Shown here one piece after another: positions 7,665 to 17,010 of a DNA stretch of 64,000 nt. The stretch covers positions 49,860 through 113,859 of the forward strand of contig JAMPFK010000006.1 of the NCBI GenBank assembly GCA_023664485.1. The letters are read 5' to 3'. This DNA comes from Bacteroides fragilis. Lineage in GTDB: Bacteria; Bacillota; Clostridia; Lachnospirales; Lachnospiraceae. Position numbers and translations under genes: made by a program. The notes beneath the pieces were generated by a model that did no database searches, was not told the origin of the DNA, and saw nothing but the letters and a program-made list of their open reading frames with translations. The stretch's first letter is position 1. The number at the start of each line of letters is the position of its first letter.

Positions 7665-9017
7665 CTATATCCGCTTCTTTCTCCAATATCCCGTCCTGTA
7701 TACGATATAAAGGATAACCGCCGATAATCCGTTGCTGACAACGACGGAATACCATACGCTTCGCACGCCGAGATGGAGCCATACTTCGCCGATATAGAGC
7801 GTTGCAAAACGGAATACCCACAGTCTTGCGGCGTCGATAATCATCGTTACTTCCGTGTGCCCGCTTCCCTGGAACAATCCCATGCTGGAATTATAAACGC
7901 CGTTGGCGAAACACCAGAACGCCATAATGCTTAAAAAATCCGCCGCCATCCCGACGACTTCCCCATCGCCGGAAAAAATCCCGACGATCGCGGTCGATAT
8001 CGGCGCTCTCGATAAAATCATGCCCCCTGCAAACAGGAATACAACGCTGCCGAGCATAGAGACCCGGTATCCCTTTTCGGCCCTTTCGTACTGCTTCGCG
8101 CCCACGTTCTGCCCGACGATCGTCGCGACCGCGGAGCCGACGCTGTTCGTCGGCAGTGTGATCAGGCTGTTGATCTTATTGCCGATGCCGTAAGCCGCCA
8201 TCGCTTCCGTTCCGTATTTCAATACGTTTCTGCTCATCAGCAGAAAGCCGAACTGCATCGTACTTCCGCCGATCGCTGTCGGCAGGCCGATGACCAGAAT
8301 ATTCTTCAATTTCTCTTTTTCAAATTTCAGCCTGCGCAGATTCAGGCAGACATCCTTCGACTGATTCTGCAGCAGAACAAACGCGATAACCGCGGGAACC
8401 ACCTTCGCCCCCACCGTCGCCAGCGCCGCTCCTGCCACGCCCATATTGAAGACGATCATCAACACGGGATCCATGATCATATTCAGGATGATGCCGACGA
8501 GATTTAAGAGCATCGGCCTGACCGTATCTCCCTGCGCCTGATTAATCGCCGTATACATATTCACCGTATACAGAAACGGCATATCCAGAATGACCAGCTG
8601 TAAATATGTTTTACCGCATTGCCATGTCGCGCCCTCCGCGCCGAGCCAGGTCACGACAGCCGGCGCTGCAAGCGCGCAGAACGACGCGCATACGACCGAA
8701 AATATCAGGGCACATGCAAAAATCTGGTTCGCCATGCTTCTTGCATCCTCATCCTGCTTCGCCCCCAGATACTGGGAAATCAGAACGGAACCCGCTACCG
8801 TAAGACCGGAGCCGAAATTGATAATAATATTCTGTACCGGCGTTACCAGATTAATGGCCGCAAGCTCTTCCGTTCCCAATTTCCCGAGCCAGTATGTATC
8901 CGTCAGATTATACATTGTCTGCAAAAAGCTGTTGATAACGACCGGAACTGCCAGCGTCAGAATCGCTTTCACAATGCTTCCGCTCAATAGCAGTTCCCTG
9001 TTAGATTTTTTATTCAT
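7665..9017 (-). CDS. MATE family multidrug/metabolite exporter
   Basis: MATE proteins export organic cations, drugs or metabolites using Na+ or H+ gradients. The product has 450 residues from the chosen ATG, which gives the typical MNKKSNRELLLSG start followed by twelve hydrophobic helices in two related halves (for example ILTLAVPVVINSFLQ and the loop LGTEELAAINLV). An in-frame start 13 codons further upstream would overlap the preceding GH43 gene. The ATG at 9017 lies two bases after that gene's TAG, suggesting translational coupling. A MATE exporter inside a pectin locus is not rare; the substrate is unknown. Confidence 0.9.
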   Translation of the reverse strand: MNKKSNRELLLSGSIVKAILTLAVPVVINSFLQTMYNLTDTYWLGKLGTEELAAINLVTPVQNIIINFGSGLTVAGSVLISQYLGAKQDEDARSMANQIFACALIFSVVCASFCALAAPAVVTWLGAEGATWQCGKTYLQLVILDMPFLYTVNMYTAINQAQGDTVRPMLLNLVGIILNMIMDPVLMIVFNMGVAGAALATVGAKVVPAVIAFVLLQNQSKDVCLNLRRLKFEKEKLKNILVIGLPTAIGGSTMQFGFLLMSRNVLKYGTEAMAAYGIGNKINSLITLPTNSVGSAVATIVGQNVGAKQYERAEKGYRVSMLGSVVFLFAGGMILSRAPISTAIVGIFSGDGEVVGMAADFLSIMAFWCFANGVYNSSMGLFQGSGHTEVTMIIDAARLWVFRFATLYIGEVWLHLGVRSVWYSVVVSNGLSAVILYIVYRTGYWRKKRI

Positions 9018-9019
9018 CT

Positions 9020-10951
9020 CTACTTTGACATCTCCCAATACCGAAACTCTTTCCATTCCATAAAGAGCGGTTCTTCTCCGCCGTAACCATATATACCGGT
9101 CATTGCCCCCGTAAACCGTTTTCCCATAGAAATGCCTTCATCACACAGATAATATACATTGGATAATTCTGTCAGCGTTTCTTTCTCTCCTTTCACTTTA
9201 CCACAATAAAATCTTCTATGCAAATATTCTGTTTCAACACCGAGCACATATTCTTCCCCCTCCGGGTTTCCGGGAATCGTCTTCGCAGGATGACGGATAT
9301 CCTCCGTGCCGATGTGCTCTTTTACCTGCACGGCATAAGCGTCCGCCTCTTTCCGCAAATAACAGCATACCCAGGTATTTTCGTCATAATAGCAGGTAAT
9401 ACCGGCCTCCTGTCCTTCTTTCAGCGCCGGCACCGTAAGCTCTGCCTCCGCGCAGAAGCAAAAAGCGCTCTGTCTTCTCACCAGAATATTTCTCGCCTTA
9501 ACGCTGGCGAGCGGATAGCTGCTTCCCTTTAAGATCAGCCTCCCGTTTTTAAAACAGATCGCATCTTTTTCCGGCGGCCTCGGCGTCATAAATTCTCCGG
9601 ACAGGCCATTTGCAAAAGTTTCTTCCTGCTTCTTCACATCCCATGCCGGCAGATCGGGCGCCTTCTGTAAAACGCTCGGCCCTTTTAAGCCGTTCACGAT
9701 CGGCCAGCCGTCGGCTGTCCAGGTAATCGGATCGAGGGCCGTTTCCCTTCCGAGAATGCTGTACTTTCCGCCAACCTGCCGCCCGCACAGATAGACCATA
9801 TACCATTCCCCGTTCTGGGTGCACACCGGTTTCCCATGCCCGCAGCGCTGGATTCCGGCCTTTTCATCCGTCTGCCTCATAATCGGGTTGTAAGGGCACG
9901 GCTCATAGTTCCCCATCAGCTCCCTGCTCCGCGCTACGCTGATCCGGTGTCCCGCTCCCGTTCCCCCCTCCGCAAGGAACAGATAATACCAGCCGTCCTT
10001 TTTCAGGAGATGCGGGCCTTCCGGCGCACGCTTCTGGTCGCCGTAGAACAGCAGGGAAGCCTCCGATATCTGCCGGGTACAATCGCCGCTCAATTCAAAG
10101 ATCCTCGCCCCCCTGTTTAAGAGCATATAATGCCTGCCGTCCTCATGGAAAACAGACGGGTCGATGCCGTCTTCATCGATAACAGCCGGTTCGCTGTAAG
10201 GCCCCTCCGGCTTATCAGAGCTTACGACGATCTGCTTTCTGTATACGGGGCCCGTATCATTCAGGCGATATGTCGCCGCAATATAATAACGTCCGTTACT
10301 ATATGAAATATCCGGCGCCCAATAACCCCGGCCGCCTTCCAGTTCGTCCAGACGCGCCCATTCCGGATTCGTAATCGCATGGCCGATGATCTCCCAATGC
10401 ACCAGATCCCGCGAATGGGAAATGGGAATGCAGGGAAAGAAAATAAAGGTGGAATTGACCATATAATAATCCTCGCCCACCCGGACGATCGACGGATCGG
10501 GAAACATGCCGGTGCGGATGGGATTATGATACATCTGCCCGTAAGCCGCTCCCGTCCGCTCCTGATAGTAGGCCAGAAGCTCCGTATGCCGCTGCTCCCA
10601 GGCGATTTGATAAGGCGTTACCAGATTTTTATCCCCTGCAGTAATGTCCATGCCGACCTTCTCCACCAGATAGCGGTTCATTTCGAGATCCCCGGCCATC
10701 GCCGCATAATGCAGAATCGTGCGGTTATCATCGTCCACGGTATTCATACTCGCTCTCGAATACTCAATGATATATTTGACGATCGGAAAGCTCCCTTCCT
10801 TTGCCGCATAGAGGCACAGAGGAACGCCGTCCTCTGTTTTCCGGTCGATGCAGGGCGGGTCTTCAACGAGAATTCGTTCCACTTCTCTTAAATTTTTCTC
10901 TTCAATCGCCCTCTGTAAGGGATGTAACGTGAATGTACTCAAAATCCGCAT
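9020..10951 (-). CDS. Ankyrin-repeat domain fused to a GH43 glycosidase
   Basis: This 643-residue protein starts with about four ankyrin repeats (roughly residues 9-131; recognisable pieces are GVPLCLYAAKEG and RTILHYAAMAGDLEMNRYLVE). A GH43 five-bladed propeller follows from about residue 140, with the base aspartate D152 in FPDPS, an aspartate in DGIDPSVF and the acid glutamate in APEGPHL. A C-terminal jelly-roll-like region ends near WKEFRYWEMSK. GH43 enzymes release arabinose, xylose or galactose; the exact activity is unknown. No signal peptide is present. The start is uncertain: AGGAGG ends two bases before the ATG at 10951, so a TTG three codons later is possible. It overlaps the preceding GH43 gene by about 50 bases. 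Confidence 0.85.
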   Translation of the reverse strand: MRILSTFTLHPLQRAIEEKNLREVERILVEDPPCIDRKTEDGVPLCLYAAKEGSFPIVKYIIEYSRASMNTVDDDNRTILHYAAMAGDLEMNRYLVEKVGMDITAGDKNLVTPYQIAWEQRHTELLAYYQERTGAAYGQMYHNPIRTGMFPDPSIVRVGEDYYMVNSTFIFFPCIPISHSRDLVHWEIIGHAITNPEWARLDELEGGRGYWAPDISYSNGRYYIAATYRLNDTGPVYRKQIVVSSDKPEGPYSEPAVIDEDGIDPSVFHEDGRHYMLLNRGARIFELSGDCTRQISEASLLFYGDQKRAPEGPHLLKKDGWYYLFLAEGGTGAGHRISVARSRELMGNYEPCPYNPIMRQTDEKAGIQRCGHGKPVCTQNGEWYMVYLCGRQVGGKYSILGRETALDPITWTADGWPIVNGLKGPSVLQKAPDLPAWDVKKQEETFANGLSGEFMTPRPPEKDAICFKNGRLILKGSSYPLASVKARNILVRRQSAFCFCAEAELTVPALKEGQEAGITCYYDENTWVCCYLRKEADAYAVQVKEHIGTEDIRHPAKTIPGNPEGEEYVLGVETEYLHRRFYCGKVKGEKETLTELSNVYYLCDEGISMGKRFTGAMTGIYGYGGEEPLFMEWKEFRYWEMSK

Positions 10952-12485
10952 AGCCTCCTTTTCCGCATTCTGCCAGCGTACTGGCAAAAAGACCTGTTTT
11001 CGCGCCCACCCATGTATGATCCGAGGGCATGAAGTCCGTCGGCACATTCACCTCCGCGCCATCCGCCAGGGTATAGAACATCTTAAAGACAGGGCCGTCT
11101 CCGCCATCCTCCATCGCGAAAGAGAATATCACTTTCGCTTCATCCTTCCCTAACTTCCGCAAAACGGTCATTTTCTCCTTCACGCTGCCGTCTTCCGCAT
11201 CATAGGCTTCCGCATACACCAGCGTCTTCACACCTTCTATGACTCTGACCGCAAGATAAGCATAATGGCCGCCCATCATGACCATACCGGCCTGTTCCTC
11301 TTCTAAGAGACCATCCGTATGCAGACAGGCGGAAGCCTTAAAAAACGGGCACACAAGCTTCTGCGTCAGCACATTGGAGCTTTTCCATAACACCGGTTCT
11401 TTTTCCCCGGATGGATTCAGGGCATATAAACGCAGAAAACCGGGGCGCTCTGTCAGGGAATAAAAAGATTCCTTAGGATTTCCAAGCCACTGCCACATCA
11501 GATTCAGGTCTGCCGCTTCAAAATCATCGGAAGCTTCCAGAGAACAGGGTTCTTCACTGATGCCCGTATTCGGCTTTTTACAGACAAGACAAGGCTCGCC
11601 GCATCCGTCCTGCGCATTTTCGCCCATAACAGGCCAGTCGTTCTCCCATACCACCGGCTGCGCATGCACGATTCTGCCATATAAGCCTCTGTCCTGAAAA
11701 TGGACAAACCATTCGTCGCCGTTCACCGTATCCACAAGCCCGCCCTGATGCGGCCCGTTTACGATCGTATTCCCCTGTTTCAGGACAATTTTTTCTTCAT
11801 AAGGCCCATAGATATTTCTGGAGCGGAGCGCGGTCTGCCAGCCGGTCTTCACGCCTCCCGCCGGGGCGAGAATATAATAATAGCCGTTACGTTTATAGAC
11901 CTTAGGCCCCTCTATCGTCGGCTGCATTTCCACGCCGTTGTACAGAATATGGTCTTCTCCGATCGCCTTCGTTCCATCGGGAGACATCGGGAAAATGCCG
12001 AGATAGCTCTTAAAGCCGATACGGCTCTTCGCGTATCCGTGAATCAGATAAGCCTTCCCGTCGTCATCCCAGAACGGACAGGAATCGATCAAACCCTTCC
12101 CTTCCAGCACGAGCACCGGTTCATCCCATTTTCCGAGCGGATCCTCCGCGCTCACCATGAAAAAGCCTTCGTCCGGCATTCCATAGTAAATATAAAAACG
12201 GCCGTTATGATATCGGATCGCCGGCGCCCACACCCCTTTTGAATGCTGCGGTATATCGTATTCTTCATAATCGATCTTATCGATCGCATAATTCACGAGT
12301 TTCCAGTTCACCAAATCTTTGGATGTCAGAATCGGAAGGCCCGGCACATAGTTAAAGCTGGACGCCGTCATATAATAGGTATCTCCTACCCTGATTACAT
12401 CGGGATCCGAATAATCCGCAAAAATAATCGGATTCTTAAATGTACCGTCTTCCAAATCGGGTTTCCACAAATACTCTTTTTCCAT
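10902..12485 (-). CDS. GH43 beta-xylosidase/alpha-L-arabinofuranosidase
   Basis: The product has 527 residues and the two-domain architecture of GH43 beta-xylosidases: an N-terminal five-bladed propeller and a C-terminal beta-sandwich. Catalytic residues are visible as the aspartate in SDPDVIRVGD, the aspartate in LIDSCPFW and the glutamate in TIEGPKVY. The ATG at 12485 has AAAGGAG seven bases upstream; the ATG two codons earlier is too close to it. Without a signal peptide it acts on imported oligosaccharides, probably trimming arabinose or xylose side chains of pectin. The gene lies downstream of a terminator that follows the CE12 gene, so it may have its own promoter. Confidence 0.9.
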   Translation of the reverse strand: MEKEYLWKPDLEDGTFKNPIIFADYSDPDVIRVGDTYYMTASSFNYVPGLPILTSKDLVNWKLVNYAIDKIDYEEYDIPQHSKGVWAPAIRYHNGRFYIYYGMPDEGFFMVSAEDPLGKWDEPVLVLEGKGLIDSCPFWDDDGKAYLIHGYAKSRIGFKSYLGIFPMSPDGTKAIGEDHILYNGVEMQPTIEGPKVYKRNGYYYILAPAGGVKTGWQTALRSRNIYGPYEEKIVLKQGNTIVNGPHQGGLVDTVNGDEWFVHFQDRGLYGRIVHAQPVVWENDWPVMGENAQDGCGEPCLVCKKPNTGISEEPCSLEASDDFEAADLNLMWQWLGNPKESFYSLTERPGFLRLYALNPSGEKEPVLWKSSNVLTQKLVCPFFKASACLHTDGLLEEEQAGMVMMGGHYAYLAVRVIEGVKTLVYAEAYDAEDGSVKEKMTVLRKLGKDEAKVIFSFAMEDGGDGPVFKMFYTLADGAEVNVPTDFMPSDHTWVGAKTGLFASTLAECGKGGYADFEYIHVTSLTEGD

Positions 12486-12557
12486 CTTCATGCTCCTTTC
12501 CTCGTCAACGCTTTCCGGTCTGTCACAGATAATGAAATTTTCGGTTCATTTCATTAT

Positions 12558-12589
12558 CAAAAATGGCTCAGGTCAATGTCCTGAGCCAT
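12558..12589 (-). terminator. Intrinsic terminator after the acetylesterase gene
   Basis: A ten-base perfect stem, ATGGCTCAGG (12563-12572) with CCTGAGCCAT (12580-12589), is followed on the minus strand by TTTTT. It closes the transcript of the ABC importer and CE12 gene and may allow partial read-through into the GH43 genes. Confidence 0.8.
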
Positions 12590-12622
12590 TTGTCCGCAGG
12601 CGGACGCCCGCCGCCTGCCTTA

Positions 12623-13309
12623 TCATAATTCATCTAACAATAAGTCCTTATAGACTCCGCCTAATTCCTTCAACCCTCTGGCAATACATCCTCCATACAT
12701 GACGGCGCCCGCATACTGCAGATGCGTATTGTCGGTAAGCCCCTCCATATGATAAGGATATTTTCCTTCCGGTATGTGCATATACCAGCCCTTGGAAGCC
12801 TCAGCCCCTGCTCTGGTCATTTCCGCACGGCTCATGCTATTCAAATCGATTACGGGCACATCCAGCTTCTTCGCTGTGCGTTTCATCGCTTCCACATAAT
12901 CACCATGCACTCCCGGGCCAAGCGTTTTATCATCGATAAAACATCTTCTTTCCAGAGGCGTTATCAGCACCGGCAGAGCTTTCTTATTCCGTGCCACATT
13001 GACGAATTTCTCCAGATTGACCATATAATCGGAAAAAGGTTCCGTATACCGTTCAGGATCCTCGATTTTCTCATCGTTATGACCGAACTGGATAAAAAGA
13101 AAATCTCCCTCCGTAATCTTATCATAGATAGCGGGCAGTCTGGATTCATCAATAAAGCTCTTCGTGCTCCTGCCATTTTTCGCATGATTCTCGACCTTCA
13201 CCTCCGGCTTCAGAAACAGGTGGAATATCTGCCCAATGCCAGTCTGCGGATATGTCGTGATATCATTATATTGTACGGTGGAATCACCGGCCCAGAAAAT
13301 TGTCGCCAT
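12623..13309 (-). CDS. Rhamnogalacturonan acetylesterase (SGNH hydrolase, CE12)
   Basis: CE12 enzymes remove acetyl groups from galacturonic acid of rhamnogalacturonan, which unblocks the backbone for GH105 and other hydrolases. The 228-residue product has the SGNH motifs: GDSTV with the nucleophile serine near residue 9, the NGRSTKSF block, GHND in FIQFGHNDEK, and the C-terminal catalytic pair in DNTHLQYAGA. The length matches Bacillus YesT/RhgT. There is no signal peptide. It follows the second permease gene by 19 bases, consistent with one transcript. Confidence 0.92.
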   Translation of the reverse strand: MATIFWAGDSTVQYNDITTYPQTGIGQIFHLFLKPEVKVENHAKNGRSTKSFIDESRLPAIYDKITEGDFLFIQFGHNDEKIEDPERYTEPFSDYMVNLEKFVNVARNKKALPVLITPLERRCFIDDKTLGPGVHGDYVEAMKRTAKKLDVPVIDLNSMSRAEMTRAGAEASKGWYMHIPEGKYPYHMEGLTDNTHLQYAGAVMYGGCIARGLKELGGVYKDLLLDEL

Positions 13310-13328
13310 TTACTGCCTCCGAAACTTT

Positions 13329-14171
13329 TTATTCCTTAACTGCTCCGACATTAACGCCCTGTACGAAATATTTCTGCAGGAACGGATACAGAATCATGAA
13401 CGGAATAACAACAACGATGATCGCCGCATTCTTAATCGTATTCTCCGTCGCGTTTCCGGCTGCCGTCGGCAGGTCGCTGCCCATGATCATACCGCGCAGC
13501 TTCATCTGGAAGTTGTATAAATCGGAATTGTTGATATACAATTTGTAATGGGTATAGTCGTTCCAGTAGGATACCGCATACATCAAACCGATGGAAGCAA
13601 GCGCCGGCTTCGACATCGGAAGTACGATCTTGATAAACGTCTGCATCGGCGTACTGCCATCCAGGGTGGCGGCCTCATACAGACTGGCCGGAATTCCTTC
13701 GAAGAAGTTCCGCATCAATACCAGATTGTATACATTCAATGCCGGATACAGGATTACGACCCACAGCGTATTCGTCAGATGGAACTGCCGCAATACCAGA
13801 TATGTAGGAATCATACCGCCGTTGAAGATCATCGTAAAGAGCAGCAGATTCGCAAAAATCGTACGTCCCGGCATTTCCCACTGAATCAGTACATACGCGC
13901 CTAATGTCGATAATGTCAGCGCGAGCACCGTACCAACGACGGTCGTCAAAACAGAAATCATCAGCGGACGGGACAGCGTCGGGTTCGACAATACCTGCTG
14001 ATATCCGTCAAGACCGAATTTTTCCGGCCACAGTTTCATACCATATGCGGTTCTCAAATCAAAGGAGTCAACCAGTATCTTCCAGATCGGTATAATAATG
14101 ATCAAAGCTACGATAATAAATACAAGGCCGTTTATCACCGAGAAGACTTCTATTTTCTTTCTTTTTTTCAT
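13329..14171 (-). CDS. ABC sugar permease, YtcP/LplC family
   Basis: One of two membrane subunits of a carbohydrate importer. The 280-residue protein has six hydrophobic helices and the permease EAA loop (YEAATLDGSTPMQTFIKIVLP), which contacts the ATPase. The ATG at 14171 is preceded by GGAGGGAGAAG; the longer frame starting at 14225 has no comparable site and overlaps the upstream permease gene. With the neighbouring permease and binding protein it resembles Bacillus YtcP-YteP-YtcQ, an importer of unsaturated rhamnogalacturonan oligosaccharides. No ATPase is encoded nearby, so a shared MsmX-type ATPase elsewhere is expected. Confidence 0.93.
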   Translation of the reverse strand: MKKRKKIEVFSVINGLVFIIVALIIIIPIWKILVDSFDLRTAYGMKLWPEKFGLDGYQQVLSNPTLSRPLMISVLTTVVGTVLALTLSTLGAYVLIQWEMPGRTIFANLLLFTMIFNGGMIPTYLVLRQFHLTNTLWVVILYPALNVYNLVLMRNFFEGIPASLYEAATLDGSTPMQTFIKIVLPMSKPALASIGLMYAVSYWNDYTHYKLYINNSDLYNFQMKLRGMIMGSDLPTAAGNATENTIKNAAIIVVVIPFMILYPFLQKYFVQGVNVGAVKE

Positions 14172-14185
14172 ATCTCTTCTCCCTC

Positions 14186-15145
14186 CTATACAATTCCGCG
14201 GCCATCGCGTACTTTCTTGCTCCACTGGTTACATACGAGCACGAGTACCATGCCGACTAATGATTTGAATAGACCAACGGCGGTCGTATATCCGTAGTTC
14301 GGAATCGAACCACTGTTAAAACTCTGATAATAGATATATGTTTCGAGAACGTTGGAAACATCCAGTACCGCATCGTTCTGCAATACGAAAACAGGCTCGA
14401 ACAAATTCATGACCTTGGCAAGGTTCAGAATAATAACGGTCAAAATTGTATTTGCGATCGCCGGGAATGTGATATAGCGCATCTTGCCCCAGCGCCCTGC
14501 GCCGTCGATGGACGCCGCCTCATAAAGATCCAGATTCATGCCGGCCAGCGTCGCCATAAAGATAACGGTCTGCCACCCTGTCTCCTTCCACAGCTGAATC
14601 ATATAGAAGGTGCCGCGCCATGTCTTGGAACTCCCCAGGAAATAGATCATATTGCTGGAATCTACGAGTCCCATATTTACAAGGAGCGTATTCACAAGGC
14701 CCTGTCCTGTCGGCGCCAGAACCAATGAGAATAAGGATGCCGTAACGACCCACGATAAGAAGTGCGGCAGATAAATAATCGTCTGCACGACTTTCTTGAA
14801 ATGGATGTTGACGATTTCGTTTAAGAACAGGGAAATGAGAACTGCTACGAATGTTGTCAGAATCAATCTGATAACGCTGATCTGCAGCGTATTCCAGAAT
14901 GCCGACCAGAAACCCGGCATACCGAACATCTTGGTGAAGTTCTCGAGCCCTACGAACGAAGGATCTTTAATTCCGTTGTAATTGGTAAACGCATATCTTA
15001 CCCCAAGCATGGGCAGATAATAGAAAATAAGCGCAAAAACCAGAATCGGAAGAAACATCACATAAAATCCCGCATATTTCTTCATCCTAACCCCCAATGG
15101 TTTATTCGATCCCGGACTTGTCTGTTTGGATTGTGTTTTCTTCAT
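14186..15145 (-). CDS. ABC sugar permease, YteP/LplB family
   Basis: This is the partner membrane subunit, 319 residues. A lysine-rich cytoplasmic N terminus is followed by six hydrophobic segments (the first is GFYVMFLPILVFALIFYYLP) and the EAA loop YEAASIDGAGRWGKMRYITFP. GGAAGGAAGAGAGG lies upstream of the ATG at 15145. Its stop is 14 bases before the start of the other permease. A stem-loop separates it from the binding-protein gene upstream, a common way to make more binding protein than permease. Confidence 0.93.
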   Translation of the reverse strand: MKKTQSKQTSPGSNKPLGVRMKKYAGFYVMFLPILVFALIFYYLPMLGVRYAFTNYNGIKDPSFVGLENFTKMFGMPGFWSAFWNTLQISVIRLILTTFVAVLISLFLNEIVNIHFKKVVQTIIYLPHFLSWVVTASLFSLVLAPTGQGLVNTLLVNMGLVDSSNMIYFLGSSKTWRGTFYMIQLWKETGWQTVIFMATLAGMNLDLYEAASIDGAGRWGKMRYITFPAIANTILTVIILNLAKVMNLFEPVFVLQNDAVLDVSNVLETYIYYQSFNSGSIPNYGYTTAVGLFKSLVGMVLVLVCNQWSKKVRDGRGIV

Positions 15146-15212
15146 TAATTGCCTCTCTTCCTTCCCCGATAAAATGAATTACCTTTTCATATATGAAAAT
15201 TTTATGAATGAT

Positions 15213-15240
15213 ATGGAGCTATGGAATCCCATAGCTCCAT
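15213..15240 (-). other. Perfect 12-bp stem-loop between binding-protein and permease genes
   Basis: Arms ATGGAGCTATGG (15213-15224) and CCATAGCTCCAT (15229-15240) enclose a four-base loop. No T-run follows on the minus strand, so it is more likely an mRNA stabiliser or attenuator at the 3' end of the binding-protein message than a full terminator. Confidence 0.75.
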
Positions 15241-15292
15241 ATATGATTTCTTTTCCGAAATTTTCAAAGGGAAAAGATATATTAGGTTTTTA

Positions 15293-16918
15293 TTACTGAT
15301 TCAAAGAATCAACAATCTGCTGTGACCATGCAGCGCCGCCGTCAGATTCATACTTCGCATAGCCTTCTTCGATGGTCATCTCGCCCATAGCGACCTTTGC
15401 AACGATTTCATTCTTCAAAGTCGTCAGATCGCCGTTGTACTCTGTCATCGCATCCGTACTCGGAATCAGATCCGCCGTTACGCAGTTCGCAGCAAACATT
15501 TCTGCCGCTGCCTTTGCTTCCGGTGCGGTTGCCTGTTCTGCCGGATCATCCGCCAGCTCAACAAGTGCAAGAGCTGGATCAATGTGAGCTTTGGTATACT
15601 GTGTGCCAGGCGTTTCCATGTTATCTAACATATGGAATTCACCTTCCGCGTAAACCTTCTCTTTAGACTCGCCTTTATCGTTCGTCTCGCCCGCGTATAA
15701 TGTTTCAGCAGCTGTTGACCAGTGTACACCTTCTACGCCATACGAGAAGAGGAACTGAACATCCCCCCCGTCCTGCATCGCTTCGATGAAGTATTTGAAC
15801 ACGCCTTCCGGATTCTCACAGGTAGATGAAATACACCATACCGGAGGAATACGGTCAAGGTATGCGCCGACTTCCGCGATCGGCGCCATTGCAACCAGTT
15901 CGCTGTCAACACCGTTGTTTTCGAGGTTGTTCTTCAGGTTAGACGCCCATGTGCCTGCCCAGTAGGTGAATACGCCGAAGTCATCGCTGTAGAATTTGTT
16001 ACGGCAGTCAGCCGTACCGTTCGTCAGTGTCGTCGGGTCAATTACTCCCTTTGCATAAGCGTCCGCCAGTCTCTCAAGAGCAGCTTTCATAGCGTCCTCT
16101 GTAAAGCCGTCTGCATAGGTGCCGTCATCTTTGATATAGAAGCTCGGATGAGCGTCCTGATAGAACTCAGGCAGATAGTTGACATACGGAGCTTCCGGTC
16201 CGATAAATCCTGCTGCCGTTACGCCAAATGTATTGCCGTTCGTACCGTCGCCGTCCGGATCGCCGTTCGTGAACGCTTCCAGCATTGCGAGATATTCGTC
16301 ATAGTTCGTCGGAGCGCTCGTGATGCCGCAGTTGTCCATCCACGCTTTCTTCACATAGGTAACACAACCGTTACCACGCGCGGAAGGCATGCCGTACAGT
16401 CTGCCATTCAGCTTAACGCCCTCAACAACGCCCGCGCCGTTGTACGCTTCCTGTCTTGCCTTCAATTCAGAGTTTTCCCACGCATCCGTCATATCCCAGA
16501 GTACGCCTTCAGCGGCATAGGCTGAATAATATGTACTGGAAAGAATAAAAACATCCGGCCAGTCGCCGCTCGCGATTGTCTGACCTACAACGTCAAAATA
16601 AGCGTCATGGTCAGGCTGGATAACATTGTATTTAATTCCGGTCAGTTCTTCCAGTTTGGCAAAGAACTCTGCCTGGCCGTTCTCTTTTGTGAAAACGGTA
16701 CCGTCGATCATGACAGTGATTTCTTCCGGCTTCTCAATATCGGCTGCCGCAGCCGTATCTGTCGATGCCGCATTGTCCGTGCTGCCTGTATCTGTTGTAG
16801 CAGCCGCATTGCCCGCCGCGTTATCAGTGGTGCCGGAAGTATCCGAACCACCGCCGCATCCTACCAGGGATGCTGTCATAGCAGCGACCATGAACAAAGA
16901 AATAATTTTCTTTTTCAT
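15293..16918 (-). CDS. Extracellular sugar-binding lipoprotein of an ABC importer (YtcQ/LplA family)
   Basis: The 541-residue protein starts with a lipoprotein signal (MKKKIISLFMVAAMTASLVGC; cysteine near residue 21) and a long Ser/Thr/Asp/Ala linker, as in Gram-positive surface binding proteins. A large two-lobed solute-binding domain follows. The ATG at 16918 has AAGGAGG five bases upstream. It is the first gene of the importer transcript and has a near-consensus promoter with a palindrome over the start site. The likely ligand is a rhamnogalacturonan oligosaccharide, inferred from the CE12, GH105 and GH43 genes downstream. Confidence 0.92.
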   Translation of the reverse strand: MKKKIISLFMVAAMTASLVGCGGGSDTSGTTDNAAGNAAATTDTGSTDNAASTDTAAAADIEKPEEITVMIDGTVFTKENGQAEFFAKLEELTGIKYNVIQPDHDAYFDVVGQTIASGDWPDVFILSSTYYSAYAAEGVLWDMTDAWENSELKARQEAYNGAGVVEGVKLNGRLYGMPSARGNGCVTYVKKAWMDNCGITSAPTNYDEYLAMLEAFTNGDPDGDGTNGNTFGVTAAGFIGPEAPYVNYLPEFYQDAHPSFYIKDDGTYADGFTEDAMKAALERLADAYAKGVIDPTTLTNGTADCRNKFYSDDFGVFTYWAGTWASNLKNNLENNGVDSELVAMAPIAEVGAYLDRIPPVWCISSTCENPEGVFKYFIEAMQDGGDVQFLFSYGVEGVHWSTAAETLYAGETNDKGESKEKVYAEGEFHMLDNMETPGTQYTKAHIDPALALVELADDPAEQATAPEAKAAAEMFAANCVTADLIPSTDAMTEYNGDLTTLKNEIVAKVAMGEMTIEEGYAKYESDGGAAWSQQIVDSLNQ

Positions 16919-16959
16919 AAAAACCTCCTTATTAGAATATAAATAATTTTCTTTAGATG

Positions 16960-16971
16960 TGATTGCAATCA
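16960..16971 (-). promoter_or_regulatory. 12-bp perfect palindrome, candidate operator of the pectin importer operon
   Basis: TGATTGCAATCA is a perfect palindrome that begins about ten bases after the -10 box, so it covers or immediately follows the transcription start. It does not match the catabolite cre consensus because its centre is GC rather than CG. A repressor site is inferred. Confidence 0.5.
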
Positions 16972-16981
16972 TCTATTATTT

Positions 16982-17010
16982 ATTATATAGCCATAAGGAG
17001 GTTATGTCAA
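16982..17010 (-). promoter_or_regulatory. Consensus sigma-A promoter of the rhamnogalacturonan importer operon
   Basis: TTGACA (17005-17010) and TATAAT (16982-16987) on the minus strand are both perfect and spaced by exactly 17 bases. This is the best promoter in the window and lies about 64 bases before the binding-protein start codon. Confidence 0.88.

Noticed and set aside
15213..15240. Stem-loop read as a terminator between the binding-protein and permease genes
   Set aside because: No T-run follows on the transcribed strand and the importer needs the permeases on the same transcript.
16960..16971. Catabolite cre site at the importer promoter
   Set aside because: The palindrome has GC at its centre and does not match TGWAANCGNTNWCA.
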